A stretch of DNA of 64,000 nucleotides from Petunia secreta. Taxonomy: Eukaryota; Streptophyta; Magnoliopsida; Solanales; Solanaceae. The notes beneath the pieces were generated by a model, which was not told the origin of the DNA, made no database searches, and saw nothing but the letters and a program-made list of their open reading frames with translations. Position numbers and translations under genes: made by a program. This document shows positions 43,487 to 55,191 of the stretch, piece by piece. How positions within the stretch are numbered: position 1 is the first letter of the stretch; the number at the start of each line of letters is the position of its first letter. The DNA lies in NCBI GenBank assembly GCA_029990175.1, contig JARKIP010000049.1:9588001-9652000 (forward strand), given 5' to 3'.

Positions 43487-45016
43487 TTAAGCTTCACGCT
43501 TCCTTTTCAAATGCCCTGGTGCCAATTTTGATGAATCACCTCTGATGATAATTGCATTTGCTGCTGGAGGATCATAATTGGTTGTTTGCCCTTGCTTCAC
43601 ACTTATCTTGCCATTTTCAATCATATTCTGGATTTTGTGCTTAAGTGCCAAGCATTCTTCTGTGTCATGGCCTTGAATATTTGAGTGATATGCGCACGTC
43701 TTTGATAAATTGAATCCTTGAGGTGGATTTTCTGGGATCCATCCCTTCCTTGCTTGCAATAGTCCTTCTACTTTCAATCTCTCAAATATGGCTGACAATG
43801 ATTCATGTAGAGGAGTGAAAGTACGAGGTCTTAGCCTTTTCGTGCTTTGATGACCAGATGGTGCCTGATAAGATCGATGCTTACGACTTGGATTCTGCAT
43901 ATCATGATTGTAGTGCACTTGCGAAGGCTGGGAGTCTTGAATATTTTCAGGTGCATCAGAACAATTGAAAACTGGCACTGTAGTGTCATAGTCAATCAAC
44001 CTTCTGGTTTGAAACTTTTCTTCCAAAATCTTTGCATACCGGATTAAACTGGGAAAATCCTTTAAATTGGCAGAAAGTAGCCTTTCATAAAATATGCCTT
44101 CTTGAAGGTCGATGAAAGTTGCTATCAACTCATCTTCAGGCAATGGAGGATGCATCTTAGAAGCCTCTAGCCTCCATCTCACAGCAAATTCTGCAACAGA
44201 TTCATGCGGCATCTTCGTGATTTTACGCATATCAATTAGATAAGAATCTCTTACTATGTTGAATTTGTATTGCTCCACAAAGTCTCGAGCCATGTCTTCC
44301 CATGTGTGCCATTTGGTAAAATCTTGCTTAGTATACCATTCAAGTGCCACTCCTGATAAACTCTGAATAAACAATCTCATACGCAAAGCTTCATCCTTGC
44401 CAATTCCAATTAATCTGCTGCAATAATCTTTCAGATGTGCATAGGGGTCCCCTTTTCCATTGAAAGTGTTAAATTTTGGTATCTTGTACCCACTTGGAAG
44501 CTCAATGTCCGGGTGAATGCATAAGTCTTCATAGCAGAAGCTCTGAATATTCCTAGAGCGCAATTCTTTTTGCATGATCTTTCTCAAAATCTGTTCATCC
44601 ATATTATGAGGATAAGTTGTCTCAACTTCCTTCTCAGGCAATTCTGGGGAACGCACTATCAATTGATTTGATTGACTTCCCACAGCAGGCATATTGATAA
44701 ATGGTGGTTGGTATAAAGTTGCTGCTGGCCAAGCATTTGGATTGGTAAGATATTCTTGTGGGATTTGTGGATATATAGTATGTATAGGCATTGGGTAATT
44801 AGGCATTGTTAAGTAAGGCGGATTGGAGGTAAAGCTTGTATTTGGCAAATGTTTGCTAGTGTTGACAAAATTGACAATCTTATTCCTTTGGACCACATGC
44901 TCTTCAACATCATCATTCTGTGCTTGCAAGATACCCATACCAGAACTGGTTGCCTGAAGCTTCTTTGCCATGTTGTTTTGTCCTTGATGCAGATTTTCAG
45001 CCATTTCAGTGTTCAA
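43487..45016 (-). CDS. Gag-b of the tandem element, copy 2
   Basis: Intact, 509 codons. It differs from copy 1 by a handful of residues (for example KKLQATSS for KQLQATSS, RNKIVNF for RNRIVNF, INMPAVG for INMPVVG, RKITKMPHESVAEF for RKIKKMPHESVSEF). Gag core and the variant zinc motif are unchanged. Both copies being open suggests either recent insertion or selection; the first is simpler. Confidence 0.85.
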   Translation of the reverse strand: MNTEMAENLHQGQNNMAKKLQATSSGMGILQAQNDDVEEHVVQRNKIVNFVNTSKHLPNTSFTSNPPYLTMPNYPMPIHTIYPQIPQEYLTNPNAWPAATLYQPPFINMPAVGSQSNQLIVRSPELPEKEVETTYPHNMDEQILRKIMQKELRSRNIQSFCYEDLCIHPDIELPSGYKIPKFNTFNGKGDPYAHLKDYCSRLIGIGKDEALRMRLFIQSLSGVALEWYTKQDFTKWHTWEDMARDFVEQYKFNIVRDSYLIDMRKITKMPHESVAEFAVRWRLEASKMHPPLPEDELIATFIDLQEGIFYERLLSANLKDFPSLIRYAKILEEKFQTRRLIDYDTTVPVFNCSDAPENIQDSQPSQVHYNHDMQNPSRKHRSYQAPSGHQSTKRLRPRTFTPLHESLSAIFERLKVEGLLQARKGWIPENPPQGFNLSKTCAYHSNIQGHDTEECLALKHKIQNMIENGKISVKQGQTTNYDPPAANAIIIRGDSSKLAPGHLKRKREA

Positions 45017-45549
45017 TGCTAGCCCACCTTTAACAAATGAATTCTACACATTGAGCAAAAGCAAGTTAATACGTAAAATGATAATGCATGCATAAAATTT
45101 CAAATGTAAAATAAGCCATTAGGCCGAATGGATGGGACCAAAATCTCGACTCAACACATGAGTAAAATATTTAAGAGTTCGAAACTTGAGAAAAACAACT
45201 TTGAAAGTTTTTACTAAATTAGTATGCGTGCTAGACCATTTTGACACAAATTGCTAAAATGGTCGGCTTATTTTGAACATCAATGCTTTGCTCGGCTATC
45301 GATTCTCGTTTGTCGCACAACAATCTGTACCAATTCATAGAAAATCCGCTTCTGATAACTATGAAATCAACATCAATGTCTTCAATTTTCCTTTGCACAA
45401 TTTTTCCCCAGTTATAACTTCAACATCTCAACTTGCTTTGCGAAATTGCCCCAGTTATGACTTCAACATTTCAACTTGTTTTTCAAAAATTGCCCCAGTT
45501 TCTATCTTTGGGAAAATTAAAATTTAATTACTAAAGGGTCGAGCCCGAT

Positions 45550-45700
45550 GGAGGAGCCTACGTATCCCTCCTTGGGAATCAGACCGTGCGTAGTTCTGCT
45601 TGCATAGAAGAGATTTTCCAAAGGATGGTGTAACCGAAACTCGATATGAGTTGCCTATGCTTCCCGCCTTGGGAAACCGGTTACAGTAGTTTGCTTACAT
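45550..45700 (-). other. CTACGTA stem-loop motifs, second copies of 3 and 4
   Basis: Arms at 45558-45564 and 45587-45593. The weaker neighbour starts at about 45652, where CTACG of copy 1 is CTATG here. Confidence 0.5.
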
Positions 45701-45856
45701 AGGAATAAATTCAAACATTCATAATTTGATATTCTTTCTTTTCTTTTCTTTTAACAGAACTAACAAAAGAAAAATACAATAATTACTTCCTAATAATGCA
45801 AATAAACTAACTTCTGCTTCTGCCACTTTACTGCTTTTCTGGAACTTAATAGGTGC

Positions 45857-47071
45857 CTAAAGACCTTTCTTTGAGCGATCTCCCTTTGCATATGGAAAGA
45901 TTGCGACAAAAGGTTCGTCAGCGCCGTTTGTTGGTAGAACCTTGATCTGGCCAGAATTAATCAAGCTTTCAACTTTCTCCTTAAAGGTAAAGCATTCCCC
46001 AATATAATGCCCATGCATTCCTGAATGGTAAATGCAGAATTTTCCAAAGTTCTCGGGCTTAAGGGACCGACATGATTTTGGTTCTATAGGATGTACCAAA
46101 TTGAACTCCTTGAGCCTTTCAAATAGTCGTGCGTAAGATTCTGGGAGCCGTGTGAATGCGAAAGCAGATCTTTTGGCATGGTTTGACTGTGAGCTTGGAT
46201 TGACAATTACTTGTGCATTGGCACTAGGTTCCCCTGCTATGGCTGGCAAAGGTTTTGACATGACAACTTTTCCTTTGTCTTTGGACTGTGCCTCAACCAA
46301 GTTACACTTTCTCTTGTCAGAAATTATTGCAACCGGCTCTACTTGAAGCTCTGCAGATTTTCTTTTCAATGGACTGCCCTTTGCCAGAATCGGGTTCGAG
46401 AATTCATAATGCGCGACAAAGTCACGGGCTAGTTTATCCCAATTGTCCAATTTCCAAGGACCTCGTATTGCAAACCATGTCAAAGCTGGTTCCTTAAGTG
46501 TCCTAGCAAACATCATCAACTTGGTTTCATTGCTTGGTCCATACCTTACGACCCAGCCAAGGTAGGCTTTCAAGTGATCACGAGGATTTCCTTTCCCGTC
46601 ATATATTGGTGGATCAGCTGAGTAAAAAACATCCACATGTTCACTTTCTGCCTCCCCTAAGCTTACTTGTGATAGTAGAGCATTCTCATCTATCATTGTG
46701 CCATTGCTATCTTTAGCATTGGGAAGCCCTTTCCCGTTGCTTTTCTCATTGCTAGTCTTTGAGGAGCCACCAAATTCCTTTTCCAACAGGAATGCATGCA
46801 AATTAGGGAACTGTTGAGCATCACACTCAAATGCTGGAGCTACTTGCATTGTAGGAGGTGCAACAGTATATATAGGAGCAACAGGAGCACTTGGTCCTGG
46901 GCTTGGCACGTTACGCACTGGATTGCGAGCATCCATGAGCGCGATAACCAATTCAGTAAGGCTAGTGAGTCTCTTTTCCAAACTTGCCACGGTTGCTTCA
47001 AGCTTGTTAACCTTGTCTTGGTGGGATCCATCATTTCCAGTCAAGTCAATCACGACATTTTGACGAGCCAT
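45857..47071 (-). CDS. Gag-a of the tandem element, copy 2 (intact)
   Basis: 404 codons from ATG 47071. Layout: coiled coil 21-48, proline-rich linker about 56-80, gag-like core 148-225, basic region near 233-275, and the zinc-like motif CIYHSGMHGHYIGEC at about 346-360, ending AKGDRSKKGL. It lacks the second half of the gag core that gag-b has. Together with gag-b this gives two different gag-like proteins in one element. A separate function, such as helping packaging, is possible but only a guess. Confidence 0.8.
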   Translation of the reverse strand: MARQNVVIDLTGNDGSHQDKVNKLEATVASLEKRLTSLTELVIALMDARNPVRNVPSPGPSAPVAPIYTVAPPTMQVAPAFECDAQQFPNLHAFLLEKEFGGSSKTSNEKSNGKGLPNAKDSNGTMIDENALLSQVSLGEAESEHVDVFYSADPPIYDGKGNPRDHLKAYLGWVVRYGPSNETKLMMFARTLKEPALTWFAIRGPWKLDNWDKLARDFVAHYEFSNPILAKGSPLKRKSAELQVEPVAIISDKRKCNLVEAQSKDKGKVVMSKPLPAIAGEPSANAQVIVNPSSQSNHAKRSAFAFTRLPESYARLFERLKEFNLVHPIEPKSCRSLKPENFGKFCIYHSGMHGHYIGECFTFKEKVESLINSGQIKVLPTNGADEPFVAIFPYAKGDRSKKGL

Positions 47072-47915
47072 ATGTCCTGACCTTGATGTTCAAAATAATT
47101 AACCCTTTTAGCAACGCATACCGAATTTAATAAAAATTTATTAAAGATGAAACTGACGGATCAACTTATTCCAAAATGGAGAAATTGAGACCGTACTAAA
47201 AAGACCCTAAAAGTTTAAATAGGGCGTTTGTTTCGTTAAAGAAAACTGGACAAAATAATGCTTATTAAATTCGGAGAAATATTATTTATTAAAAGGATTA
47301 AAATTTGATGCTAAAACAATATTTTGTAAAATTAAGACAGACCAAATAAAGATTCAAAAAAGTATTTTTAGAATAATAATATGCATGCTTTCATATTATA
47401 AGTAAATAAAATAATTAAATTAGTAAAGAGAATAATCGGTTAATTCCTGCAAACAAATGCAATGTTAGTCAAATACCAATATCAATCAAATTGAGTCACC
47501 CCAACAAACAATGCAAAATGAATTACAGGCGATTAGCACATAGCAAATAAGCATTTAGCAAGCTATTGCATAGTAGACAAATAATTGATATGTGGCAAAC
47601 ACAAGTAATCAAGCGGAAATAAAGATGCAGGCGGGTCCTACCCTGTGAGGTGCCTCTTTGTGCTAGAGGTAAGCCTAATCGCGCAAATAAATGATAACGA
47701 AAAGTAGTCCACACCTGTTTTGCAATAATCGATTTTAGAGTAAGCGACAACGACAATAGTAATAATAATAGTCTTTCATTAATAATAACTTGCTTTTAGT
47801 ACATCATCATTATTACATGGAGAATGAAAAGTGCTAGAAAGTAAATACATAAATTAAAGACATAGTCTGAGTACAACATTTCGAAAATTTAAATAACTGC
47901 TATTGCTAAACTGCA

Positions 47916-49423
47916 TCAAACTGGAGGAAGTGCTGAAGCTGAAGTGCTAGCATGGTTTGGATCAATCCTGGCTCGTTTCACAGTTTCTACAACTTCTTCC
48001 ATGAAGCTCCACTCAGAAGGAGTGAAAGTGATGGAGCTAAGCTTGACCTTCATCCCATAGGTTAGATCTACATCTTCTAAACCTTCTTTTCCTGCTGGAC
48101 TAGGAGTGATGGCAATGTCTTCTTTGATCCAGGCATAGTATTCAGGAGTCCGGCCTGCCGGATGAAAACTAGCGCGTTGGTTCACCGTTCTATCCCAATC
48201 TTTGAAAATTTCTCTGACCCTTGGAACTTTTACTTCTTTGCCAAATTCAATTTCATAGGATCTCGTATATGCCGTGAGGGGTATGACTTGTTCTATCCCA
48301 AACTGACGAAGGACTCTTAAAGGCGCATAGTGATGAAGGCCCGTCAACCCGATGAGCTCGATGTAATACTTCTCCTTAGATCTAAGATAAACGCCCTCCT
48401 TGATTGCAAGCCACCACACTTTCCACAAAATATGGTCTTCTTCAAGCTCGGCTAAGTATCGAAACCAATCATTAAGGCCCACTGGTGCAACAAACTTTTC
48501 AAGTACCCGTTCTTGATGGCTTCTGATTGGGTTGCCCCCACATAAGGCTATGTCCACCATGGGTTTTCGATTAAAAAGGTGTTCCATGGCCCATAGTTGA
48601 AGAAGTAGATTTGAGCTCTCAAAATACCTCTTGCCCTTTTTTCTGCAGTTAGTTAGAGCTCTAAGCATTTCTGCCAGAATCATCGGGACCACAGTGACTT
48701 CTTTGTCATCAATCCCTTCAAACAAAATACGGACCACTGAACCAATGCTGGTGCTAATCTTCCCTTCTTCCCGCGGAAAAATCAGAGTTCCAAAGAAGGA
48801 AATGACAAAGGCGGTGAAGCGCCTTTTCTTCCAGGTATCCAAAGAACAAGCAAATTCCCGAATATGGACAGCGTGGCTGTCCCCAAGTGCAAACCTCTCA
48901 TAAAGATAGTCTAAAGAAACCTATTCCTTTGCAAAGCATCCCAACTTCTTGTTGTTATGTAACCCCAAATCATCTAAGAAATGCCTCCCTCCTTGTTTTC
49001 TTAGAATGATCATCTCCCGACCCTTCAAAGGCAGCCCGGTAAGGTCGGCCATTTCCTCTAAGGTCGGTGTAAGCTCAAAATCCTTAATCGAAAAACGGTC
49101 CTCGAATAGCTCCAGAAAGGCAAGAGTGCCTGAATCAAGTAACGATCAGATGGAATCTCTAACAAATGGATCAAATTCCCCAACTTCTTCTCAACCCATC
49201 CCGCCTCTCGTTTGTCATCTTGTTTCATGTTCCTCCACCATTCTTTCAATTTCTCAGGAACCTTAACAACCATTTGGACATTCTTGAATTCTGACATCTT
49301 TTGACCTACAAAGCCAATGACAAAATGTTCAAAACCCCATTCATTGCAAAACTTGGTTTGGACTGAAGTTCCGTTATCACATAAACACATAATATGCACT
49401 GTTGTTGGGTTTAAACCCGTCAA
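47916..49423 (-). pseudogene. ORF1 (DUF7745-like) of the tandem element, copy 2
   Basis: Same layout as copy 1. The N-terminal frame 49423-49058 and the shared frameshift near 49137 are present. The C-terminal part is longer open (48842-47916, 308 codons) because it lacks the one-base loss of copy 1, but it has its own nonsense change: TAG at 48923-48921 where copy 1 keeps TGG (27657-27655). It ends with the same HASTSASALPPV tail. Confidence 0.65.
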
Positions 49424-49863
49424 CGAAAAAGGGCGGTTTTCCTAACTATGGAGGCGGTACCAACGACCGGGTCCAATCTAAGTTTTATGCATGCATGTTC
49501 CTAACGAAAACTCTAGAGTGGGTTTACTAGACACAAGACTATTTTGAGTGGCAAGCGGTCAATCGGTAGTAAAACTATCCGCTCACCCCGCAGGTACGCG
49601 CACTCTTTCTTAAAGGGTTTTTTGTGAGTTGCGGGTGTATATGCATACACCTCGCGGGTATAAGTAACCATGAAGAAGCTCCCAGGAGTGGGGAAAATAT
49701 GAACGGAATGCCAGTTTAATATGTGCGCAAATAAAGTGTAGTGACATGCTTTCAGTGACAAACAATTGCAAATAATCAAATTAACTAATCATGCTATTTT
49801 TTGCAAATAATAAACAAATAAAGAGTTATCTCGTGAAAACCTTGCGGTTAGAACCTTAAGGTA

Positions 49864-49881
49864 TCCCCAGCGGAGTCGCCA
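49864..49881 (-). other. Primer binding site (tRNA-Arg type), internal region 2
   Basis: TCCCCAGCGGAGTCGCCA on the plus strand; one base closer to the tRNA-Arg consensus than the copy at 28598-28615 (CCCC for CTCC). Three bases separate it from LTR C. Confidence 0.78.
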
Positions 49882-49884
49882 CGC

Positions 49885-52800
49885 TGTTGAACCCCAAAAA
49901 TTACCCTTTCTTTAAAGAAAAGATAGGTTTCGGGTATACTTCAACAAAGTGGGACTCCAAAGGGCTTTCTTTGGAGTCGCCACCTAATTTAGGAGAATTA
50001 GGAACCAATTAATTAAATAATGCGTGCAATTCCTCCGTTTTAAGGAAAATGGTCTTTTCAGAGATTCTGAAGTAAGAGGTTCAGTTATTTTCGAAAGAAG
50101 GTTTCGATTTGAAAGTACTTTCGAAAATCCGTAAAATAACGGTTAATCCTTCGGTTTTCACAAAATAGCTCAAAATGTTAACTTTCAATATGTTGATAAA
50201 ATGGTTTAAGATTAATATTAAAAATCTAAGATTATAATAAATTATACTTTAAAGAAATATGAGTTTAAATAAACTTAGACTTGAAAAGGAAAGAAAGAAA
50301 GAAAGAAAGGAAAATAAATAAATAAATAAATACATAATTATTTAGGAAAACCAATTAATTGGAAGAAGTTGCACTTTCATAAAAAAAAATGAGTTACTTT
50401 TTATTAGTTTCAAATTTTAATTGCACGCATTATTTAACTAAAAGATGCACAATTCGTAAATAAGATGGAGATTCTAAAGAAATAAAATATTCACAAAATA
50501 ACTCAATAAATAACTAAACATTCATTAATAAATCGATAATCGAATAAATTATTCTATAACTAATGAGGGGAAAATTCCTAATGACATGCAAATTCTAAGG
50601 GATTGGGAAAGAGAAGAGGTTTAGAAGAAGAACCCGGAAATTGCGGATTGAATGACTATTTTTATTTTTTACATTATGCCCATGAGCCTAAGTTATATTA
50701 AGCGGCTCAACAAAGCACTTTCTATGGGTCTTCATTTCTTGAATCTTGAGCCCGGACTCGACCCCAATGCGACTCCAAGCCAATGCACTATCCCATTTGT
50801 GAGTTTATCCAACTCAATCCCAAGGCGTTTCATGCAAAAATAAATAAAAGATAAGGATTAGAAAAGCAAGAGAAGTGTCCATTGGCACCTCAAAAGAAAA
50901 GAGCAGACTTCATCCAGAAACAAGACGTAGAGAATTTAGCAAAATGCTACCAACTTAACTAATTTCATTTCATAATTGGCATACTTTATAGGTCCAGTTA
51001 GCAGAGAACACTAATGAAATCAATTCATGTCAATGGGCTTAAAGTAAAAGCACATGAACTATAATCAATCCTAAGAATTAGATGACAAAGTAGCTAACTT
51101 CCAAGACATGACTATTGTTGATGTAAGACAAATACATATTCTTCCACGAACAAAGAGCTAATTTTCAGGAAATGTAAACAAATACGAACAGGCAGTACGT
51201 TTTGCTATCAACCAAGAACACTCCCTCAAGCAGCAAAGAACTAGACAAAGTACTGCCAGAGGATTGAAACCAAACCTAGCAGCTCAACCTCTATTTCCCT
51301 TTATTTTCTTCCTATTAACAGAATCTGGACATGCTCAAACCCTTACTTTAAACTAAAGACAGCTTATGCTAAGTTAAAAAAAATATAGATTATAGTACCA
51401 CACTAAAATTGACAGCTTTGTAAAAAAACATCCGCAAATACAGACAAGTTGAATTTTAAAGCCATTTAATTGAACTACTTAAGGAATTCTTTGACATGGA
51501 TAACCTGGCAACTAATAAACTATATTAGATCCTTCACAAAATGCAATTTCAAACCCAATAGAACAGAAGTTATCAAGCAAGCTCATAGCCAACAAAATAT
51601 CAACCATCACTAGGATAAAAGACTCAAGAACATTCTTAAACAATTAACTGGACAGACTCCCACACGCGCACAAAATCTGCAACATCTTTACTCCCTCCTG
51701 AACTACTTCAAACAGGCCCTATACAAACTAAAGCACAACAAAATACCCAGCCCTAAACTACCTGCTGCACCTGACCTCCAAAACAGCCTAACACCACCTA
51801 TAGGCCCCCCTGGGAACAGGAATAACATCCTGACTCGACTCCACACAAACTGCAATCCAATCAGACCTCTCTAAGCAACTATACACCAACCTGAACACTT
51901 CCCAGCACCTGCAAACTGCCTAAACCAACCTCCTGATCCTTCTACAACCAATAAACATCCTCACACCAACTATAGACCCTGCAGCAACTAGAAACTAACC
52001 CTTGCACCTTTGCCATCACTTTACAATCTTAAAATAACTCTCTAGAACAGCCTCCCTCAAGACTTAATGCATCCTAACACCACCAAACAAACAGAACCCC
52101 CATACCCCTGCTGCTACCTCTTACATCATCCTGGAAACAAACCCTCCAGGCCACCTGCACCTTGGAACTAGATGAGCCTATGGATACCCTGCTTACTAAG
52201 ATAGCACCTGAACATTTCCCAGCTCATTACACCAGCCCTGGACTCCACTAAATACCCTGCACCTAACAGCTTTCTAATCATCAGAAACAATTCCCTGAAA
52301 ACTTCTAACACTCTACTGCCATCAAACACCATAGCAGATTCCCTAAAGAAAACATGCACCTCCTAAGCCAACCTGCCACCACCCTCACTGCCTTGAACGA
52401 ATACCAGGAACTAACCAAACACTTGCGACCCCTTTTTGAAATCAGCATAAAACTACCAAAACAACCTCTAATCAATTCTGCATACACCAAAGCTCATCTA
52501 CAGCTATTGCAACTATCAGAAGCCACACTAACTACATGCACTAGCCCTGAACTCAAGCTGGAAACCTTCTAACTCAAAGAGAAACATTAACAATTTCCCA
52601 CCAGAGCTCCTTCACAATAAATCCACCAGGATACAATCCACACAAGAGAACCAGACAAGCTAATGCAGGCAGAAAGCATCTAGAAAAGAAACTGAACTAG
52701 GAAAGAGTAATACTTTCTTTAAAACACACCAACATAGTGAACCTATCAAGACTTAAAGAACTAAATTATATAAAGGGGCAAGGCTGGACTGATCTAGGGG

Positions 52801-54047
52801 AAATGATCGATTCTATTAAGCAGTTTTTTACTAGTTTGAACAAGCTGAAAACAAGAAAAACTCTTCACACTTTCACTTCCAAATTCTCCACATTGTTACC
52901 TAACAAGTTGACTACACAAGGATCATTAACAGTAGCAATTAACTTCAGTATTTAGCACTGATATTGAACTGCTACTAATTATACAAAACAAACACAGCAT
53001 ATAAAGAAGAAATGGAGGATCACTAACCTTATGCGAGGCAGTGAAATGAGGCTCGAATCTGAGTTTCTGTGAGCACCTCGACAAGCTGAATGAACGCAGG
53101 GCGACTCACTTTGACCTCAAAATAAAATTTAACTAAAAATATATACTTAACTGCCAGGAACTTTTTAGAGTTGAAAAAATGGTTATTCAAATCCCCAAAA
53201 TTCCTTTTTCTTCCCCTTTTTTTTTACTGTGCGTAGGGGTTTTTATAGGGGTTTTAAGAGTGCCAAAGCGCCTGGATTTCGATGTGGGATCAATCCTCTA
53301 TATATGCTGAATCTAAAGATGAAAACAGGTAAAAAAAAATGAGTAAAAATGAAACGAAATTTACCTTGTTGATCCGACGGTGGAAAATCAATCCTTTTAG
53401 ACTGGATGGGTGAGATTTTGAGGATTGTATTTCCTCTTCCCTCATTTGTCCAGCACAAAAGGTGATTGTACTGGATAAACGAGAGAAGGAAAGCAATCCG
53501 ACGTCGCTTAGGATATACCCAGGGACCACTGTGACGCCATGATTTTGGCTTCTTGTTGATTTAGGAGGGAGAAATTTGGGGGAAATTGACGATTTAGGGC
53601 TAGGGGTCGCGAGGGAAACGGGTTTGGGGAATTGGGAATTCGGGTCGCGGGTGAGGGAATGGGAATTGGGAATATCTGATGTGATTTTGGGGAAGTGAAA
53701 GTGGGCCGGGTCGTGTGATGGGCTGATGGGCCAGGGGAGGTTATTATGTGTATTGTATGTATTGTATATGTGGGCTGGAAATTAATTCGTAAGGCAATTT
53801 TAGCCCCACTTTAGGGATTATATGAGTAAGTGAAAAAAGTTGCACGGGTAGACTGAAAATTAGGACTTAGAACTATTTTGGACTTCTTTTGAAATTAATT
53901 AATTTACCTTAATTAAATTTAATTAATTAATCTCAATTCAAATAATTTTAATTATCTAATTCTAATTTTAATTTTATTTTGATAATTGATTCTCATTTAA
54001 ATAATTCAGCCGTTAATTATGTCTCGGGACGAAATTGGGTGTCAACA
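49885..54047 (-). repeat. LTR C (right outer LTR of the tandem element)
   Basis: 4163 bp. It is the 5' LTR in element sense. It ends GTGTCAACA at 54047, followed by TTTAT. Compared with LTR A it has scattered substitutions and a short deletion near 52140. Confidence 0.92.
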
Positions 54048-55191
54048 TTTATCTCTTACTTCGACTCGAGGACTCTCCCCCAAGATAAAAAAGAGGCAAA
54101 AAAGTTATGGACCCAGGCAGCCTCGTACTCTATGATCGAGGGAAATCTATATAGGAGATTGTACAGCGGCCCGACGGCCAAATGTTTGGGTCCAGACGAA
54201 GCTAGATACGTGATGGCGCACGAAGGCGAGTGTGGCAACCACTCGGGGGGTGAGAAAATGTGATAAGTGTCAACGCCATGCCCGAATGATTCATCAGCAA
54301 GCCGAACCCTTGCATTCGGTCGTGTCATCATGGCCCTTCATGAAGTGGGGAATGGATATTGTGGGTCCCTTGCCGAAGGGAAAAGGTGGTGTTCGGTTCA
54401 TTCTGGTCTTAACCGATTATTTTACAATATGGATGGAAGCAGGAGCTCTCACCGAGATTAAACAGAAGGAAGTAATCGATTTTATTAGGAAAAACATCAT
54501 CTACAGGTTCGGTGTCCCAAGGGAGATCCCTTGTGACAATGGTAAACAATCCATGGGAGCAGCCATCACTGATTTCTTCAAGCAATGGGGAATAAAAAGA
54601 ATAGCGTCGACCCCCTATCATCCAAGTGCCAATGGCCAAGCCGAATCTTCAAATAGAGTGATAATTGAAAACCTCAAAAAGAGGCTTGATGAGAAAAAAG
54701 GCCCTTGGCCCGAAGAGTTACCAGGTGTGTTGTGGGCTATGCGAACAACAGAGAAGAACAGCACCGGTGAAACCCCATTCTCTCTTGCCTATGACATGTA
54801 TTCACTTATCTCGGTTGAAGTGAGCGAACCAAGTCTTCGGTACGCTCATACCACCGAGGATGCCAATCAGCAAGCTATGCGCATAGAGTTGGACTTGCTC
54901 GAAGAGAAAAGAGAGTTAGCTTTGGTTCGGTTAGCAGCGCAAAAGAGGCAGTTCAAGGCGTATCTTAACAGGAAGGCCAAACTTAGAGATTTTAAAGTTA
55001 GCGATTATGTGCTGAAGGCTGCGAACCAATCAACAAAGGAAAAGAATGGAGGAAAACTGATTGCAAACTGGGAAGGACCTTACAGAGTTAAGTCGATCGT
55101 TGGAAAGGGATCTTATCAAATTGAATATCTACAAGGCAAACCCAAACCTTTGAATTGGAATATCTCCAATTTGAAGCGGTACTACTTTTGA
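54048..55191 (+). pseudogene. T2 integrase (decayed)
   Basis: The pol frame of T2 resumes right after the second TTTAT copy, with SYFDSRTLP and then the zinc-binding region (HEGECGNHSGG, later CDKCQRHA). About twenty codons and a frame are lost between these two halves (near 54245-54260). The core follows in one open frame to 55191: MDIVGPLPKGKGG (first D), IPCDNGKQ (second D), and ANGQAESSNRVI (E), the D,D-35-E triad. The C-terminal part has GPYRVKSIVGKGSYQIEYL. The catalytic residues are kept, but the broken zinc domain and broken upstream pol make the copy non-functional. Confidence 0.85.

Larger units (their letters stand above)
15651..54047 (-). mobile_element. Tandem LTR retrotransposon, LTR-int-LTR-int-LTR, with nested insertion
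   Basis: Its outer ends read TGTTGAACC...GTGTCAACA on the plus strand and are flanked by a single 5-bp target duplication TTTAT (15646-15650 and 54048-54052), which interrupts the T2 pol frame cleanly. Inside are three LTRs (15651-19818, 28619-41081, 49885-54047) and two internal regions (19819-28618 and 41082-49884) in the same minus orientation. The middle LTR holds an 8278-bp inserted gypsy element. Features of the Tat/Ogre group are visible: LTRs above 4 kb, a tRNA-Arg type primer site and an extra ORF before gag. There is no protease, RT, RNase H or integrase in either internal region, so the element must be moved by another element's proteins. Confidence 0.92.

Noticed and set aside
19819..49884. 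Possibility that the two 13-kb units are an assembly duplication
   Set aside because: The units carry different substitutions, different frameshifts and a nested element in only one LTR; still worth confirming with long reads.
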